Positions 53,174 through 61,987 of a stretch of DNA of 64,000 nt are shown in pieces. Positions within the stretch are counted from its first letter, which is position 1, and each line of letters begins with the position of its first letter. The translations under genes were made by a program, and so were the position numbers. The notes under the pieces were generated by a model. It saw nothing but the letters and a program-made list of their open reading frames with translations, searched no databases and had not been told where the DNA came from. This DNA is from Planococcus salinus (GTDB taxonomy: Bacteria; Bacillota; Bacilli; Bacillales_A; Planococcaceae), in assembly GCF_003719725.1 (NCBI RefSeq), contig NZ_RIAX01000004.1:1-64000 (forward strand), given 5' to 3'.

Positions 53174-54373
53174 ATGACTGCAGACCAGAAAAAAAAGATT
53201 TATATTCTCATGATCAACATGTTCATTGCCATCGGAAGCTTCGGTATTGTCATTCCGATTCTTCCTTCTTATTTGGAATCCATTAACCAGGGCGGGATGG
53301 CGGCAGGATTGATGATTGCTATTTTCGCAGCGGCGCAATTTCTGTTTTCTCCCATCGCCGGTAAATGGGCGGACCAATACGGCCGACGCAAAATGATTAT
53401 TTATGGATTATTGGGATTGACCGCTTCGATGTTTGTCTTTTATGTTTCCGACGCGATTTCGATATTGTACATATCGCGCGTCATCGGCGGAATCGGTGCA
53501 GCGATGCTGATTCCGGCTATTTTCGCCTATATTGCGGATATCACGACACCCGATCAGCGGGCAAAAGGAACAAGCCTTGTATCCGCCGCCATGTCTCTCG
53601 GCATTGTAGTCGGACCAGGAATCGGCGGATTTCTGGCGGATTACGGCCTCAAGCTGCCATTCCTTGTTTCCGCATTGGTGTCATTAGCCGCCGTTCTGTT
53701 TTCCGTCGCCCTATTGAAGGAGAGCGACGCAAAAGATGCAAATCCCGTCTTGGCGGCCACTTTGCCTGATGATGAGTCGATGATAGTGAAGATCGCCCGT
53801 TCCACGAAGATGCCGTATTTCGTTCCACTGATCATCACGCTGGTCATGAGCTTTGGTTTACTGGCCTATGAATCGGTTGTCGGTTTATATCTCGACAACC
53901 AGTTCAGTTCAAGCGCCAAAGACATTGCATTTATGATCACTGCTACCGGCATTGTCAGTGTCATCGTTCAATTGTTCATCGTTGACCGCATCGTTCGACG
54001 CTACGGCGAGATTGCGGTGCTGATCACATTTTTAGGAGTGGCAGCGCTTGGGTTTATGCTGTCGCTGTTCGCCGGAAGCTACGGCATGTTCTTTGCCGTA
54101 TCACTGGTCATTTTCCTGGCAACTTCCATCCTGCGGCCTGTACTCAATACCTTGATCTCCAAAATGGCTGAAGGCGAAGTGGGATTTGCCATGGGCATGA
54201 ACAACGCTTACATGAGCATCGGCAACGTCATCGGACCTTTGCTGGCCGGTGTGTTGTACGACGTGAACATCGTTTACCCATTCATTCTTGGATTGGCTAT
54301 GCTGCTGGTCACGTTGTTCATCACTGTGGCATGGCAACGTTCCCGCACCGCCAAGTCAACTGCTCTTGTCTGA
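53174..54373 (+). CDS. MFS multidrug efflux pump, NorA/Bmr-like (copy 2)
   Basis: A 399-residue paralogue of the preceding gene, nearly colinear throughout (IPILPSYLESINQGGMAAGLMIAIFAAAQFLFSPIAGKWADQYGRRKM; SLGIVVGPGIGGFLADYGLKLPFL). Twelve helices with motifs A and C intact. Differences concentrate in the central loop and helices 5-6, so the two pumps may differ in substrates. AGAGG precedes the ATG. Own promoter and terminator, so the pair is a tandem duplication and not an operon. Confidence 0.92.
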   Translation: MTADQKKKIYILMINMFIAIGSFGIVIPILPSYLESINQGGMAAGLMIAIFAAAQFLFSPIAGKWADQYGRRKMIIYGLLGLTASMFVFYVSDAISILYISRVIGGIGAAMLIPAIFAYIADITTPDQRAKGTSLVSAAMSLGIVVGPGIGGFLADYGLKLPFLVSALVSLAAVLFSVALLKESDAKDANPVLAATLPDDESMIVKIARSTKMPYFVPLIITLVMSFGLLAYESVVGLYLDNQFSSSAKDIAFMITATGIVSVIVQLFIVDRIVRRYGEIAVLITFLGVAALGFMLSLFAGSYGMFFAVSLVIFLATSILRPVLNTLISKMAEGEVGFAMGMNNAYMSIGNVIGPLLAGVLYDVNIVYPFILGLAMLLVTLFITVAWQRSRTAKSTALV

Positions 54374-54383
54374 TGTCGCACAA

Positions 54384-54416
54384 TAAACCGGCCTCCGTTT
54401 TCGGGGGCCGGTTTTT
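54384..54416 (+). terminator. Terminator after efflux pump 2
   Basis: The stem AAACCGGCCtCCG/CGGgGGCCGGTTT is followed by a T run. Confidence 0.87.
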
Positions 54417-54472
54417 CTTTCAAAAAAGCACTCCCGTTTTTACTGACAAGGCGCTGAACTTTACGTTTGCTT

Positions 54473-54498
54473 TGTATAAGTTGTATAATAATTATACA
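54473..54498. promoter_or_regulatory. Palindromic operator over the promoter of the CarH/LitR-like gene
   Basis: A perfect inverted repeat TGTATAAT-A-ATTATACA (54482-54498) includes the -10 TATAAT (54484-54489). A further half-site TGTATAAG lies 9 bp upstream at 54473-54480. A weak -35 (TTTACG) is at 54460. The layout fits autorepression by the MerR-type protein encoded next. Confidence 0.6.
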
Positions 54499-54534
54499 TT
54501 CTCTATGTCAAATGAAAGAAGTGAAGGTCCTGCC

Positions 54535-55422
54535 ATGTACAATATAAAAGCTGCCGCTAAAGTGCTGGATATGCCGAAAGTGACGATCCGCTCATGGGAA
54601 ACCAGATACGGTGCCATCACGCCTGCCCGGTCGGAATCGGGTCATCGCCTGTATTCTGATCAGAACCTGGAAGATTTAAAATGGTTGAAAATACAAGTAC
54701 AGGAAAAAGGTATGAAAATCAGCGAAGCTGTCAAACAACTGCACGCCTCACGAAAACAATTTCATCCGGCCGATGAAAACATCGACACCGATCCGGAACA
54801 AAAATATGACAAGCAAATCAGAGAGCTCTATACAGCAGCGGTGGATATGGATACCGAACGGTTCAATTATTTTCTTGATTTGAACTTTTCTTTATTTCAC
54901 CACCGCATCGTATTTTTCTCTATACTTGTTCCGTTGATGATACGGATTGGGGATGCGTGGGAAAATGGGCAGATCAGCGTTGCACATGAACACATGATCA
55001 GCCACATCATTCAGCAGCGCTTTGCCCATTTTTTCCGCATCTTTCCGGTTTCCCCCCGGCTGCCAAAAGTCATGGCGCTTTGCCCGAGCGGCGAACACCA
55101 TCAGCTGGGGCTTCTGCTGTTCACCTTGTTTTTGCGTGAAAACGGCTTTCCGGTCATCTATATTGGAGCAGATACACCGCTTGAAGGAATCAGTGAAATG
55201 GTCAACAAACAAGACATCGAACTGGTTTGTATATCCATCGCCCATCCGTCATTGCGCCCAACCATTGAGGAGTACGTAAATGACCTGTCCAACGCTTCTC
55301 CCGGACTGCAGTTTGTAGTAGGCGGTGCAGGAGCCGAAAAAATGGAAGCGGGTCAAAACACCCGATTGATGGGCTCTGACTACAATGACTGGAAAAAGTG
55401 GCTGACGGAAGAATTGTTATGA
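54535..55422 (+). CDS. MerR-type B12-binding regulator, CarH/LitR-like photoreceptor
   Basis: A 295-residue regulator: an N-terminal MerR helix-turn-helix (MYNIKAAAKVLDMPKVTIRSWETRYG, residues 1-70), a helical B12 cap with the W-x9-EH motif (Trp142, Glu152-His153), and a cobalamin-binding Rossmann domain with E-x-H-x-x-G (Glu187, His189, Gly192). In CarH and LitR these bind adenosylcobalamin; in the dark the tetramer represses, and light breaks the Co-C bond. Both diagnostic motifs are intact. AAGGT lies 7 nt before the ATG at 54535. No crt or photolyase genes are nearby. An own-promoter palindrome suggests autoregulation. Confidence 0.92.
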   Translation: MYNIKAAAKVLDMPKVTIRSWETRYGAITPARSESGHRLYSDQNLEDLKWLKIQVQEKGMKISEAVKQLHASRKQFHPADENIDTDPEQKYDKQIRELYTAAVDMDTERFNYFLDLNFSLFHHRIVFFSILVPLMIRIGDAWENGQISVAHEHMISHIIQQRFAHFFRIFPVSPRLPKVMALCPSGEHHQLGLLLFTLFLRENGFPVIYIGADTPLEGISEMVNKQDIELVCISIAHPSLRPTIEEYVNDLSNASPGLQFVVGGAGAEKMEAGQNTRLMGSDYNDWKKWLTEELL

Positions 55423-55446
55423 AAAGAACGGAAATGGCTGCTATAT

Positions 55447-55490
55447 AAAAGGGCGCGGAAATTGGAATCCCAATTTCCGCGCCCTTTTTT
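55447..55490 (+). terminator. Terminator after the CarH/LitR-like gene
   Basis: A perfect 19-bp stem starting AAAAGGGCGCGGAAATTGG with a 3-nt loop and T run. Confidence 0.95.
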
Positions 55491-55612
55491 AAACCGGACA
55501 GCAGCCAAACCAAATCTTTCATTAAATAATGGATCAACAAAATTTCATAAGAAGCTGATTGGGATTTCACAGCGAGTTATATCCTCTGCAGCATCCCCTT
55601 TGGAACATAAGC

Positions 55613-55645
55613 TAAAAAAAAGACCTGCCTATTTTGGCAAGTCTA
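55613..55645 (-). terminator. Terminator overlapping the end of the 62-residue gene
   Basis: On the minus strand GACTTGCC/GGCAGGTC (one G-U) with a 6-nt loop is followed by eight T; the stop codon lies in the loop. Confidence 0.8.
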
Positions 55646-55817
55646 AATCCTGGTAAGCCGATTGGTAAGGCCCATTGTCTGTCACTTCTGAGTGGTAAAG
55701 GGCTTTCAACGCAAAATTCTTTTCAAGCTCCATTTCTTTCATCAATGCGTTCAAACGCTTTTTCAACTCCGGATTTTCTTTGACGAGCTGCTCCATTTTC
55801 GTTTTCGTATACTTCAC
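55629..55817 (-). CDS. Small charged helical protein
   Basis: A 62-residue soluble protein, mostly helical (MEQLVKENPELKKRLNALMKEMELEKNFALKAL), with a polar tail. The likely start is GTG at 55817 behind AAAGGAG with 10-nt spacing; the ATG at 55796 would remove seven residues. A terminator with eight T directly at its stop supports a real transcription unit. No family recognised. Confidence 0.68.
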   Translation of the reverse strand: MKYTKTKMEQLVKENPELKKRLNALMKEMELEKNFALKALYHSEVTDNGPYQSAYQDLDLPK

Positions 55818-55918
55818 CGTGCGGCAACTCCTTTCCGTTCTTATATGCTTGCCTTCATTATACCACCTATCGCACTTTCAAAGGAAACGAACCGGGACAT
55901 GGCTTTTTCCTTTCCTCC

Positions 55919-55950
55919 AAAAAACGCACCTGCATGAGCAAGTGCGTTTA
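55919..55950 (-). terminator. NCS2 permease terminator
   Basis: The stem AAACGCACtTGC/GCAgGTGCGTTT (one G-U) is followed by TTTTTT on the minus strand. Confidence 0.85.
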
Positions 55951-55965
55951 CTGATAGGTCTTTTA

Positions 55966-57267
55966 TCAACCGATGACATGAAACACGAAATTCACCAGGA
56001 ACAACGAGGCGATCACGTATAAAGTCACCGACACCTCACGCCATTTCCCGACGGCGATTTTTAAAATCGGGTACAGGATAAAGCCGATCGCGATACCGTC
56101 TGCGATGCTGTACGTAAAAGGGATCAGCGCGATGATCAACAGTGCAGGAAAACTTTCACTCATGTCCTGTAAATCAAGGTTGCGGATATTCTGCAGCATC
56201 AAACTGCCGATGATGATCAAAATCGGCGCGATGGCACTGTCTGGAATCAGTTTGATCAACGGAATGAAAAACGCCGATAACCCAAACAGCAGACCGGCTG
56301 TAACCGCCGGCAAGCCGGTCCGCCCGCCAGCCACCATACCCGATGTGCTTTCCACACTGGCTACCGTCGGGCTCGTCCCGAATACACCAGACGCCATCGC
56401 AGCAATTGACGTGGCCTGGAATGCGCGTCCGTATCGTTCGGGACGGCCGATGAAAGCCATTTGCCCATGGACGAGGCCGATGTTTTCAAACACCAGCACC
56501 ATTGTCAGGGAAAACACAGCGACCCAGAACGTCATCGACACCAGGCTGCCAAAAGACATGGCGCCAAAGACGCCGAACGCTTCAGACGCTGTCAGCGACC
56601 CGCCATCCGTCTGGTTGAAGTCGATCAAGCCGAACAGCGACGCAATCAGCGTGCCCACCGCAATCGTGATAAGGAAATTCCCCGGAACGTTGCGGATGAA
56701 CAAAACGATGGCTACCAGAAATGTCAGTACGGTTGCCAGCACCTGCGCCTCGCCGAGTGATCCAAGTGCCAAAATCGCACTCGCCCCTTTCTCGACAATG
56801 CCCCCTTTTTCAAGTCCCACCAGCATCAGGAACAGCCCTAAGCCTACTGTAATCGCTTCTTTCAAGGAATGCGGAACAGCTGCACTGATGATACCGGAAA
56901 ACCGTGTAAAAGCGACGGCGACAAAAATGACGCCCGAGACGAAAACGACCGCCAGTGCCTCCTGCCATGACAAGCCCAGCGACTGCACAAGGGTATAGGA
57001 AAACAATGCGTTAATGCCCATTCCGGGAATGAGCAAAATCGGCACATTGCCCCAAAAACCCATGAGCAAACAACCAAAGACAGAAGCCCCGATTGTCGCT
57101 ACAATCGCAGCTTCAACTGGCATACCCGATTCCGACAAAATCAGGGAATTGACCACGACGATGTAAACGACCGTAAAAAAACCGATCATTCCCGCCGTCA
57201 CTTCCCGTTTCATAGTCGTTTCATTTTGCTGAAGACCGAAAAATCGATCAATCCAATTAAACATCAT
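55966..57267 (-). CDS. NCS2/AzgA-type purine permease
   Basis: A 433-residue membrane protein with about 13 helices, family features GMGINALFSYTLV, GLGLFLMLVGLEKGGIV, and the C-terminal GTSPTVASVESTSGMVAGGRTGLPAV, which carries the conserved Glu of the substrate site. The AzgA branch (PbuG/PbuO) imports adenine, guanine or hypoxanthine by proton symport. The weak site AAGG lies before tandem ATGs. The upstream region has a SigA promoter but no purine riboswitch that I can recognise, unlike pbuG of B. subtilis. Confidence 0.92.
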   Translation of the reverse strand: MMFNWIDRFFGLQQNETTMKREVTAGMIGFFTVVYIVVVNSLILSESGMPVEAAIVATIGASVFGCLLMGFWGNVPILLIPGMGINALFSYTLVQSLGLSWQEALAVVFVSGVIFVAVAFTRFSGIISAAVPHSLKEAITVGLGLFLMLVGLEKGGIVEKGASAILALGSLGEAQVLATVLTFLVAIVLFIRNVPGNFLITIAVGTLIASLFGLIDFNQTDGGSLTASEAFGVFGAMSFGSLVSMTFWVAVFSLTMVLVFENIGLVHGQMAFIGRPERYGRAFQATSIAAMASGVFGTSPTVASVESTSGMVAGGRTGLPAVTAGLLFGLSAFFIPLIKLIPDSAIAPILIIIGSLMLQNIRNLDLQDMSESFPALLIIALIPFTYSIADGIAIGFILYPILKIAVGKWREVSVTLYVIASLFLVNFVFHVIG

Positions 57268-57335
57268 GATAACCTTCTATTAAATTAGCCCTCTCCCAAC
57301 CCGCTCTTCCCAATTAATAGGTGAGCCAATATAGG

Positions 57336-57364
57336 AGTGTATGCCAAAACGAAAAAGCTGTCAA
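57336..57364 (-). promoter_or_regulatory. Promoter of the NCS2 permease gene
   Basis: On the minus strand TTGACA, a 17-nt spacer and TACACT lie about 70 nt before the start codon. A CTGTC/GACAG hairpin overlaps the -35. Confidence 0.6.
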
Positions 57365-57403
57365 GGAGACAGTCTTTGTGGGCGGATGCGGTTGAAGTTT
57401 GGG

Positions 57404-57516
57404 TGAACGCGCATACGGTGCTGTTGAACGCGCATAAAATTTTTTAAGCGCGCAAAAGCGCCGGCGAGCGCGCATTTATTTTCCTGAACGCTCATAAATC
57501 AAAATAAGCGTGCATA
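57404..57516 (+). repeat. Array A: six units of a 20-bp-period degenerate repeat
   Basis: Six copies of the 12-mer YRARCGYGCATA (TGAACGCGCATA and variants) start at 57404, 57425, 57445, 57465, 57485 and 57505, steps of 21 then 20 bp. Spacers are variable and T-rich. It fills the gap between the NCS2 promoter and the NERD gene promoter. Same orientation as array B. Confidence 0.85.
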
Positions 57517-57578
57517 TCCTTGACAAACGGCAAAGAACAGCTAGTTTTTTCAAAAAGCACGCTCTTCTCATTTCAAAA

Positions 57579-57587
57579 TGGTATAAT
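57579..57587 (+). promoter_or_regulatory. Extended -10 promoter of the NERD gene
   Basis: TG-g-TATAAT at 57579-57587, about 30-50 nt before the coding start, without a good -35. Confidence 0.55.
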
Positions 57588-57637
57588 CTTCTTAATTTAA
57601 GAGAAAGAGGTGTTTACTTATCAAAGAAAAGCTGAGT

Positions 57638-58576
57638 TTGCTTTCGGAAACGGAAGCGCTGGAGAGATTGCTTATGCGGCTTCCCGTCAATCATTCGCAC
57701 CGAAAATTTCTTGAAACGGAGCTTTACCGGAGAGCGGCTGGCGCAAGAGGAGAAAAGCGATTGAAAGATCGGTTTAAAGAATTCCAACTGGAAGAAGAGT
57801 ACCACATACTATGGAATCTCAGTTTACGCCTGGGTGAATGGAAAGTTCAAATGGACGGTTTACTGCTGACAGGAAAATGTGCCGTCATCCTGGAATCCAA
57901 AAACATTAGCGGAAAAATCCAATTCGACGAAAAAACAGATGAATTCTCACGGGAAAACCTGAATGGCGAGAAAACAATAATGGAAGATCCAACGGTCCAA
58001 TTAAAGAAACACATCCGATTTTTAACCACATGGTTTAAGTCGAAGAAAATCGACCTGCCTGTAACCGGACTCGTAATATTTACAGCGAAACAATGTGAAT
58101 TTCTCTCCAAACCGCCTGGCGCCCATATTTGCAAGACTTATCAAATGCCTGATTACCTGCTACAGATAGTGGAGTCCGCCCCCCTCAACTCTGAGCACCC
58201 CCAACTTTCCAAAATCAAAAGAACGCTTCAAACCAACCAAACTCCTTTTAAAAGAATCCCATTATGCAGTCAATATCATATTCAAACCGAAGACCTAACA
58301 ACCGGCATTTTTTGCACGAATTGCAACCACCATCTGATGCAACGACATAAAAGAGCGTGGATTTGCAGGCAATGCAGCCATCGTGACAACCTGGCCCATA
58401 AGTTGGCGATCCAAGAATATTTCACATTAATCGATACACATTTGACCAATCTGGAATTCCGGAAATTCTGCGGCATTACTTCCCGTTCAGTAGCCACCAG
58501 GCTATTGACTCAACAAGACTTGCTAACGACAGGAGAATTTAAAGGCCGTGTATACCAATTAAAGAAGAAAAATTAA
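57638..58576 (+). CDS. NERD-domain (nuclease-related) protein
   Basis: A 312-residue protein with an N-terminal NERD domain (GARGEKRLKDRFKEF … LLLTGKCAVILESKNISGKIQFDE), a predicted nuclease-like fold seen alone or with zinc ribbons. The C-terminal part has a four-cysteine zinc ribbon (FCTNCNHHLMQRHKRAWICRQCSH) and a winged-helix-like end (ITSRSVATRLLTQQDLL). Function unknown; DNA processing or defence roles are suggested for the family. The TTG at 57638 is the first usual start, but conserved sequence appears to begin earlier (IKEKLSLL) with no standard start codon; an ATC at 57620 lies 7 nt after AGAGGTG. The gene is flanked by the two repeat arrays. Confidence 0.85.
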   Translation: MLSETEALERLLMRLPVNHSHRKFLETELYRRAAGARGEKRLKDRFKEFQLEEEYHILWNLSLRLGEWKVQMDGLLLTGKCAVILESKNISGKIQFDEKTDEFSRENLNGEKTIMEDPTVQLKKHIRFLTTWFKSKKIDLPVTGLVIFTAKQCEFLSKPPGAHICKTYQMPDYLLQIVESAPLNSEHPQLSKIKRTLQTNQTPFKRIPLCSQYHIQTEDLTTGIFCTNCNHHLMQRHKRAWICRQCSHRDNLAHKLAIQEYFTLIDTHLTNLEFRKFCGITSRSVATRLLTQQDLLTTGEFKGRVYQLKKKN

Positions 58577-58609
58577 AGTTTTAAGTGTGTGGGGGAGGAT
58601 GAAATTAGC

Positions 58610-58723
58610 TGAACGTGCAAAGAGTGCTGTTGAACGCACATAAAAATTTTTAAGCGTGCATAAGCGTCCGACGAACGTGCGTATATTTTTTTAAGCGTGC
58701 ATATCTTCCCCCGAACGCGCATA
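58610..58723 (+). repeat. Array B: six units of the same 20-bp-period repeat
   Basis: Units start at 58610, 58631, 58651, 58672, 58692 and 58712 (steps 20-21 bp), e.g. TAAGCGTGCATA, CGAACGCGCATA. It begins about 35 nt after the NERD stop codon. Same unit, number, period and orientation as array A, but with many base differences, so not a recent copy. Confidence 0.85.
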
Positions 58724-58754
58724 TCCGCCAAACAAGCAAACCTCCTCAAAAGAA

Positions 58755-58793
58755 AAAGCCCTGTGCGGAGAGATTTCCTCCACACAAGGCTTT
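58755..58793 (-). terminator. nupC terminator
   Basis: An imperfect long stem (AAAGCCcTGTG…CACAaGGCTTT with inner GGAG/CTCC) is followed by TTTTTC on the minus strand. Confidence 0.75.
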
Positions 58794-58800
58794 CGATTCT

Positions 58801-60012
58801 TTACATAAACATGCCTGCAATCGATGCACTCAATAATGACGCCAGCATCCCGGCTGCGATCGCCTTGATACCGAGGCGGGCAATATCCGGCCGGCGGTTT
58901 GGTGCAAGTGAACCGAGACCACCGAGTAAGATCGCCAATGAACTGAAGTTCGCGAAGCCGCACAAAGCAAAACTGACAACCATTACCGTTTTTGGTGACA
59001 GATCCGCAATTTCAGGCGCAAATGCTGCATACGCGACGAATTCATTCAACACCAGTTTTTGTCCGATGAAACTGCCGGCCTGGACAGCTTCTGCCCAAGG
59101 CACACCAATGGCCCAGGCAAGCGGCGCAAAGACAAATCCCAGAATCGCTTGGATGGTCAAGTCTTCAGCACCGAACCAGCCGCCGATGCCGCCAAGCATG
59201 CCGTTCAACAGCGCGATCAATGCGATAAACGCCAACAGCATCGCTCCGACATTCAAAGCCAGCTGCAAGCCGTCTCCGGCACCACGAGCCGCTGCGTCGA
59301 TAACATTTGTCGACGCTTTGTCTTTTTCCATAACGAAGTCTTTTTCTTCCACTTCTTCGGTTTCCGGCAGAATGATTTTAGCCATGATCAAACCAGCGGG
59401 AGCCGCCATGAAGCTTGCGGCCAATAAGTATTCCAAAGGTATGCCGAGAAGCGCATAACCAGCGAGTGTAGAACCGGCAACAGACGCCAGCCCCCCCGTC
59501 ATGACCGCGAATAATTCAGAACGCGTCATCGTCTTCAGAAACGGTCGAACGACAAGCGGTGCTTCCGTCTGTCCGACGAAAATATTCGCCGCAGCCGATA
59601 CTGATTCCGCTTTACTTGTGCCAAGAATTTTCGATAAAGCTCCACCGAGAAGTTTGATGACCCATTGCATGATTCCCAAATAATACAGCACGGAAATCAA
59701 AGAAGAAAAGAAAATGATGATCGGCAACACCTGGAAAGCGAACACGGAGCCGAAGTTGTCCACGTCAGCTGCCGGACCGAACAGGAACGCAATCCCTTCT
59801 CCTGCATAATCAATGACATTCTGCACAAGGCCTGTCAGCCTCAACAACATCGCTCTTCCGAATTCCCATTCCAATACAATAAATGCAAATGTAATCTGAA
59901 TCGCCAAGCCACCCAATACAGTTCGTAACTTAATCGACTTTTTCGCATTCGACAACAAAAAAGCGATGCTCAACACAACAAATATACCGAATATGCCCCA
60001 CAATAAATTCAC
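58801..60012 (-). CDS. nupC: NupC-type concentrative nucleoside transporter
   Basis: A 403-residue CNT-family membrane protein that imports nucleosides with protons or sodium. Signature segments are [13 protein letters not shown] (nucleoside-binding Gln/Thr/Glu), [26 protein letters not shown] and [27 protein letters not shown]. About eight to ten helices. A GTG start at 60012 lies 5-6 nt behind GAGGTG. Monocistronic. Together with the nearby NCS2 permease it suggests local purine and nucleoside uptake functions. Confidence 0.94.
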   Translation of the reverse strand: MNLLWGIFGIFVVLSIAFLLSNAKKSIKLRTVLGGLAIQITFAFIVLEWEFGRAMLLRLTGLVQNVIDYAGEGIAFLFGPAADVDNFGSVFAFQVLPIIIFFSSLISVLYYLGIMQWVIKLLGGALSKILGTSKAESVSAAANIFVGQTEAPLVVRPFLKTMTRSELFAVMTGGLASVAGSTLAGYALLGIPLEYLLAASFMAAPAGLIMAKIILPETEEVEEKDFVMEKDKASTNVIDAAARGAGDGLQLALNVGAMLLAFIALIALLNGMLGGIGGWFGAEDLTIQAILGFVFAPLAWAIGVPWAEAVQAGSFIGQKLVLNEFVAYAAFAPEIADLSPKTVMVVSFALCGFANFSSLAILLGGLGSLAPNRRPDIARLGIKAIAAGMLASLLSASIAGMFM

Positions 60013-60440
60013 TTCTTCACCTCATCTGATAAAAATTTATGCCGCTTCCGCAGGCAGTTCGATTGGATTTGCTAAATGCAGCGGAGAAGACCCCGGCTGT
60101 TACAAAATATAGCTTAACGTTACTTATCTATTCACTTCGTCTCAAACGTTGTTCCCAAGCCGTCTGCTGTCAGACATCTTACCAAATCTCTGAAAAGAAG
60201 TAAATGAACATCCGGTGACAGCTCTCATGAAACAAAATGTTGTAATGATTGAAAGATTTCAACTTTCGTCAAAAGAAATAAAATCCTTTCATTCACACTC
60301 CAGTTTCTGCTTCATTGAGGATGGAACGGACAAAAAGAAAAGCCGACCGAAAACTTTTCACAAGTATTCGGGCAGCTTTTCAGTCCGTTAATCCGCTAAT
60401 ACCCTCTTCAAGGGCAGGCTAAAACGTCAACATGGACAGA
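60013..60440. other. Gap of about 430 bases without a gene
   Basis: This gap holds the nupC upstream region and, at 60338-60380, an imperfect 14-bp hairpin (12 of 14 paired) that probably terminates the DHA2 pump gene on the minus strand. I see no ORF with a ribosome binding site, no riboswitch and no repeat. Confidence 0.4.
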
Positions 60441-61877
60441 TTATTTATTATCTGCCGGAGCAGGCTCTTGCTGATTTTCTGCAGGAGGCTTCCGTTTGAT
60501 GAAAAATCCGAGAACCACACCGATGCCGCTAAGGACTCCTGCAACCATGAACGACATGTTGACGCCGTGGATCAACCCTTCCACTCCGTATTGTTCCGGA
60601 TTCAACGCTGTGGTCGTCATAACCGTGACGAGGAGTGCCGTACCGATGGAGCCGGATACCTGGCGCATCGTGTTGCTCATAGCCGCACCGTGCGGAATAA
60701 GGTGTTCAGGCAATTGATTGATACCGGCAGTCGTCACTGGCATCATCACCATGGAAACCCCCAGCATTCGGATGGCATGCATCACCGTCAGATACGTGAA
60801 AGACGTGGTGGCTGTCAGAAAAGCGAATTGAAAAGTCGTGACTGTAACAAGAGACAGTCCGACAATAACCAGCCACCTGGCTCCGATTGCATCAAATACC
60901 CGGCCGGTCACAGGGTTCATGATTCCCATTACAATCGCGCCCGGCAGAAGCATCAGACCGGATTCAAAGGCGGTAAAGCCGTGCATGTTCTGCATATAAA
61001 TCGGTAAAATCGTTGCGCTGCCGATCATCGAGATAAAGACGATGACACTGAGGACAGTCGAAAGAGCGAAAATACCGTATTTGAATACTTTAAACTCGAG
61101 AAGCGGCTCTTTCAACTGGAACTGTCGCCGGATGAAGAAAACCAGCGACACAACGCCAAGCGCAATTGATACAATAACCGCTGTGCTTCCCCATCCCATG
61201 CTGCCGGCGCTTGAAGCACCGTACAAAATGCCGCCGAAACCGAGCGTCGACAAAATCACCGAAAAAACATCAAGTTTCGGGAAAGTCTGCTTGGTGACAT
61301 TTTTTAAGAAGAAATAAGCAAAAATAAGATCTAATATGGCAATCGGGATTACAATGTAAAACAATGCGCGCCACGGGTACTGCTCCACGATCCATCCTGA
61401 CAACGTCGGACCAATTGCCGGCGCGAAGGAAATAACCAGGCCGAACAACCCCATCGCCTGCCCCCGCTTTTCAATCGGGAAAATGACGAAAAAAATCGTC
61501 TGGGTCAGTGGCATCATGATTCCCGCTCCGGAAGCCTGAATGATTCTGCCCAAAATCAAAACAGGAAAGCCGGGAGCGAGCGCGCAGACGATGGTACCTG
61601 CCGCAAACAAACTCATCGCTGTTAAAAACAGTGCCCGTGTTGAAAACTTACCGATCAAAAAAGCGGTGACAGGAATCATCACTCCGTTCACCAGCATGAA
61701 GACCGTCGTCAGCCACTGGGCGGTATTTTCATTGATCTCCAAATCTGCCATAATATGAGGCAATGCCGTGGCGAGAAGCGTCTGATTTAAGATCGCCACA
61801 AAGACGCCTGCCATCAAAACTGCCAGAAGAGGCCCTTTTTTGAAGCCTTGGCCCATTGCCGGTTCTGTATTTGTCAT
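60441..61877 (-). CDS. DHA2-family MFS multidrug transporter (EmrB/LmrB-like)
   Basis: A 478-residue drug/proton antiporter with 14 helices, opening FVAILNQTLLATALPHIMADL, the QacA/EmrB signature, with motif C region (GLVISFAPAIGPTLSGWIVE) and WRALFYI. The ATG at 61877 follows GGTGAGGT by 7 nt; a TTG at 61883 is less likely. Stands alone without an EmrA-type partner or TetR regulator. Adjacent and codirectional with the RND pump gene but separated by about 150 nt and a terminator. Confidence 0.92.
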   Translation of the reverse strand: MTNTEPAMGQGFKKGPLLAVLMAGVFVAILNQTLLATALPHIMADLEINENTAQWLTTVFMLVNGVMIPVTAFLIGKFSTRALFLTAMSLFAAGTIVCALAPGFPVLILGRIIQASGAGIMMPLTQTIFFVIFPIEKRGQAMGLFGLVISFAPAIGPTLSGWIVEQYPWRALFYIVIPIAILDLIFAYFFLKNVTKQTFPKLDVFSVILSTLGFGGILYGASSAGSMGWGSTAVIVSIALGVVSLVFFIRRQFQLKEPLLEFKVFKYGIFALSTVLSVIVFISMIGSATILPIYMQNMHGFTAFESGLMLLPGAIVMGIMNPVTGRVFDAIGARWLVIVGLSLVTVTTFQFAFLTATTSFTYLTVMHAIRMLGVSMVMMPVTTAGINQLPEHLIPHGAAMSNTMRQVSGSIGTALLVTVMTTTALNPEQYGVEGLIHGVNMSFMVAGVLSGIGVVLGFFIKRKPPAENQQEPAPADNK

Positions 61878-61987
61878 AGCCAAAACCTCACCGTCTTAAA
61901 AGTATTTTCATACCCGAATTAGTTTGTTTTCTATTATCCTTGTTCCCTTAACAATCTTCAACTATTCCATACTCTTTAGGAAAACAA

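Noticed and set aside
57404-58723. The periodic arrays as a CRISPR locus
   Set aside because: The repeat unit is only about 12 bp and degenerate, spacers are about 8 bp and not unique-sequence sized, and no cas genes are present.
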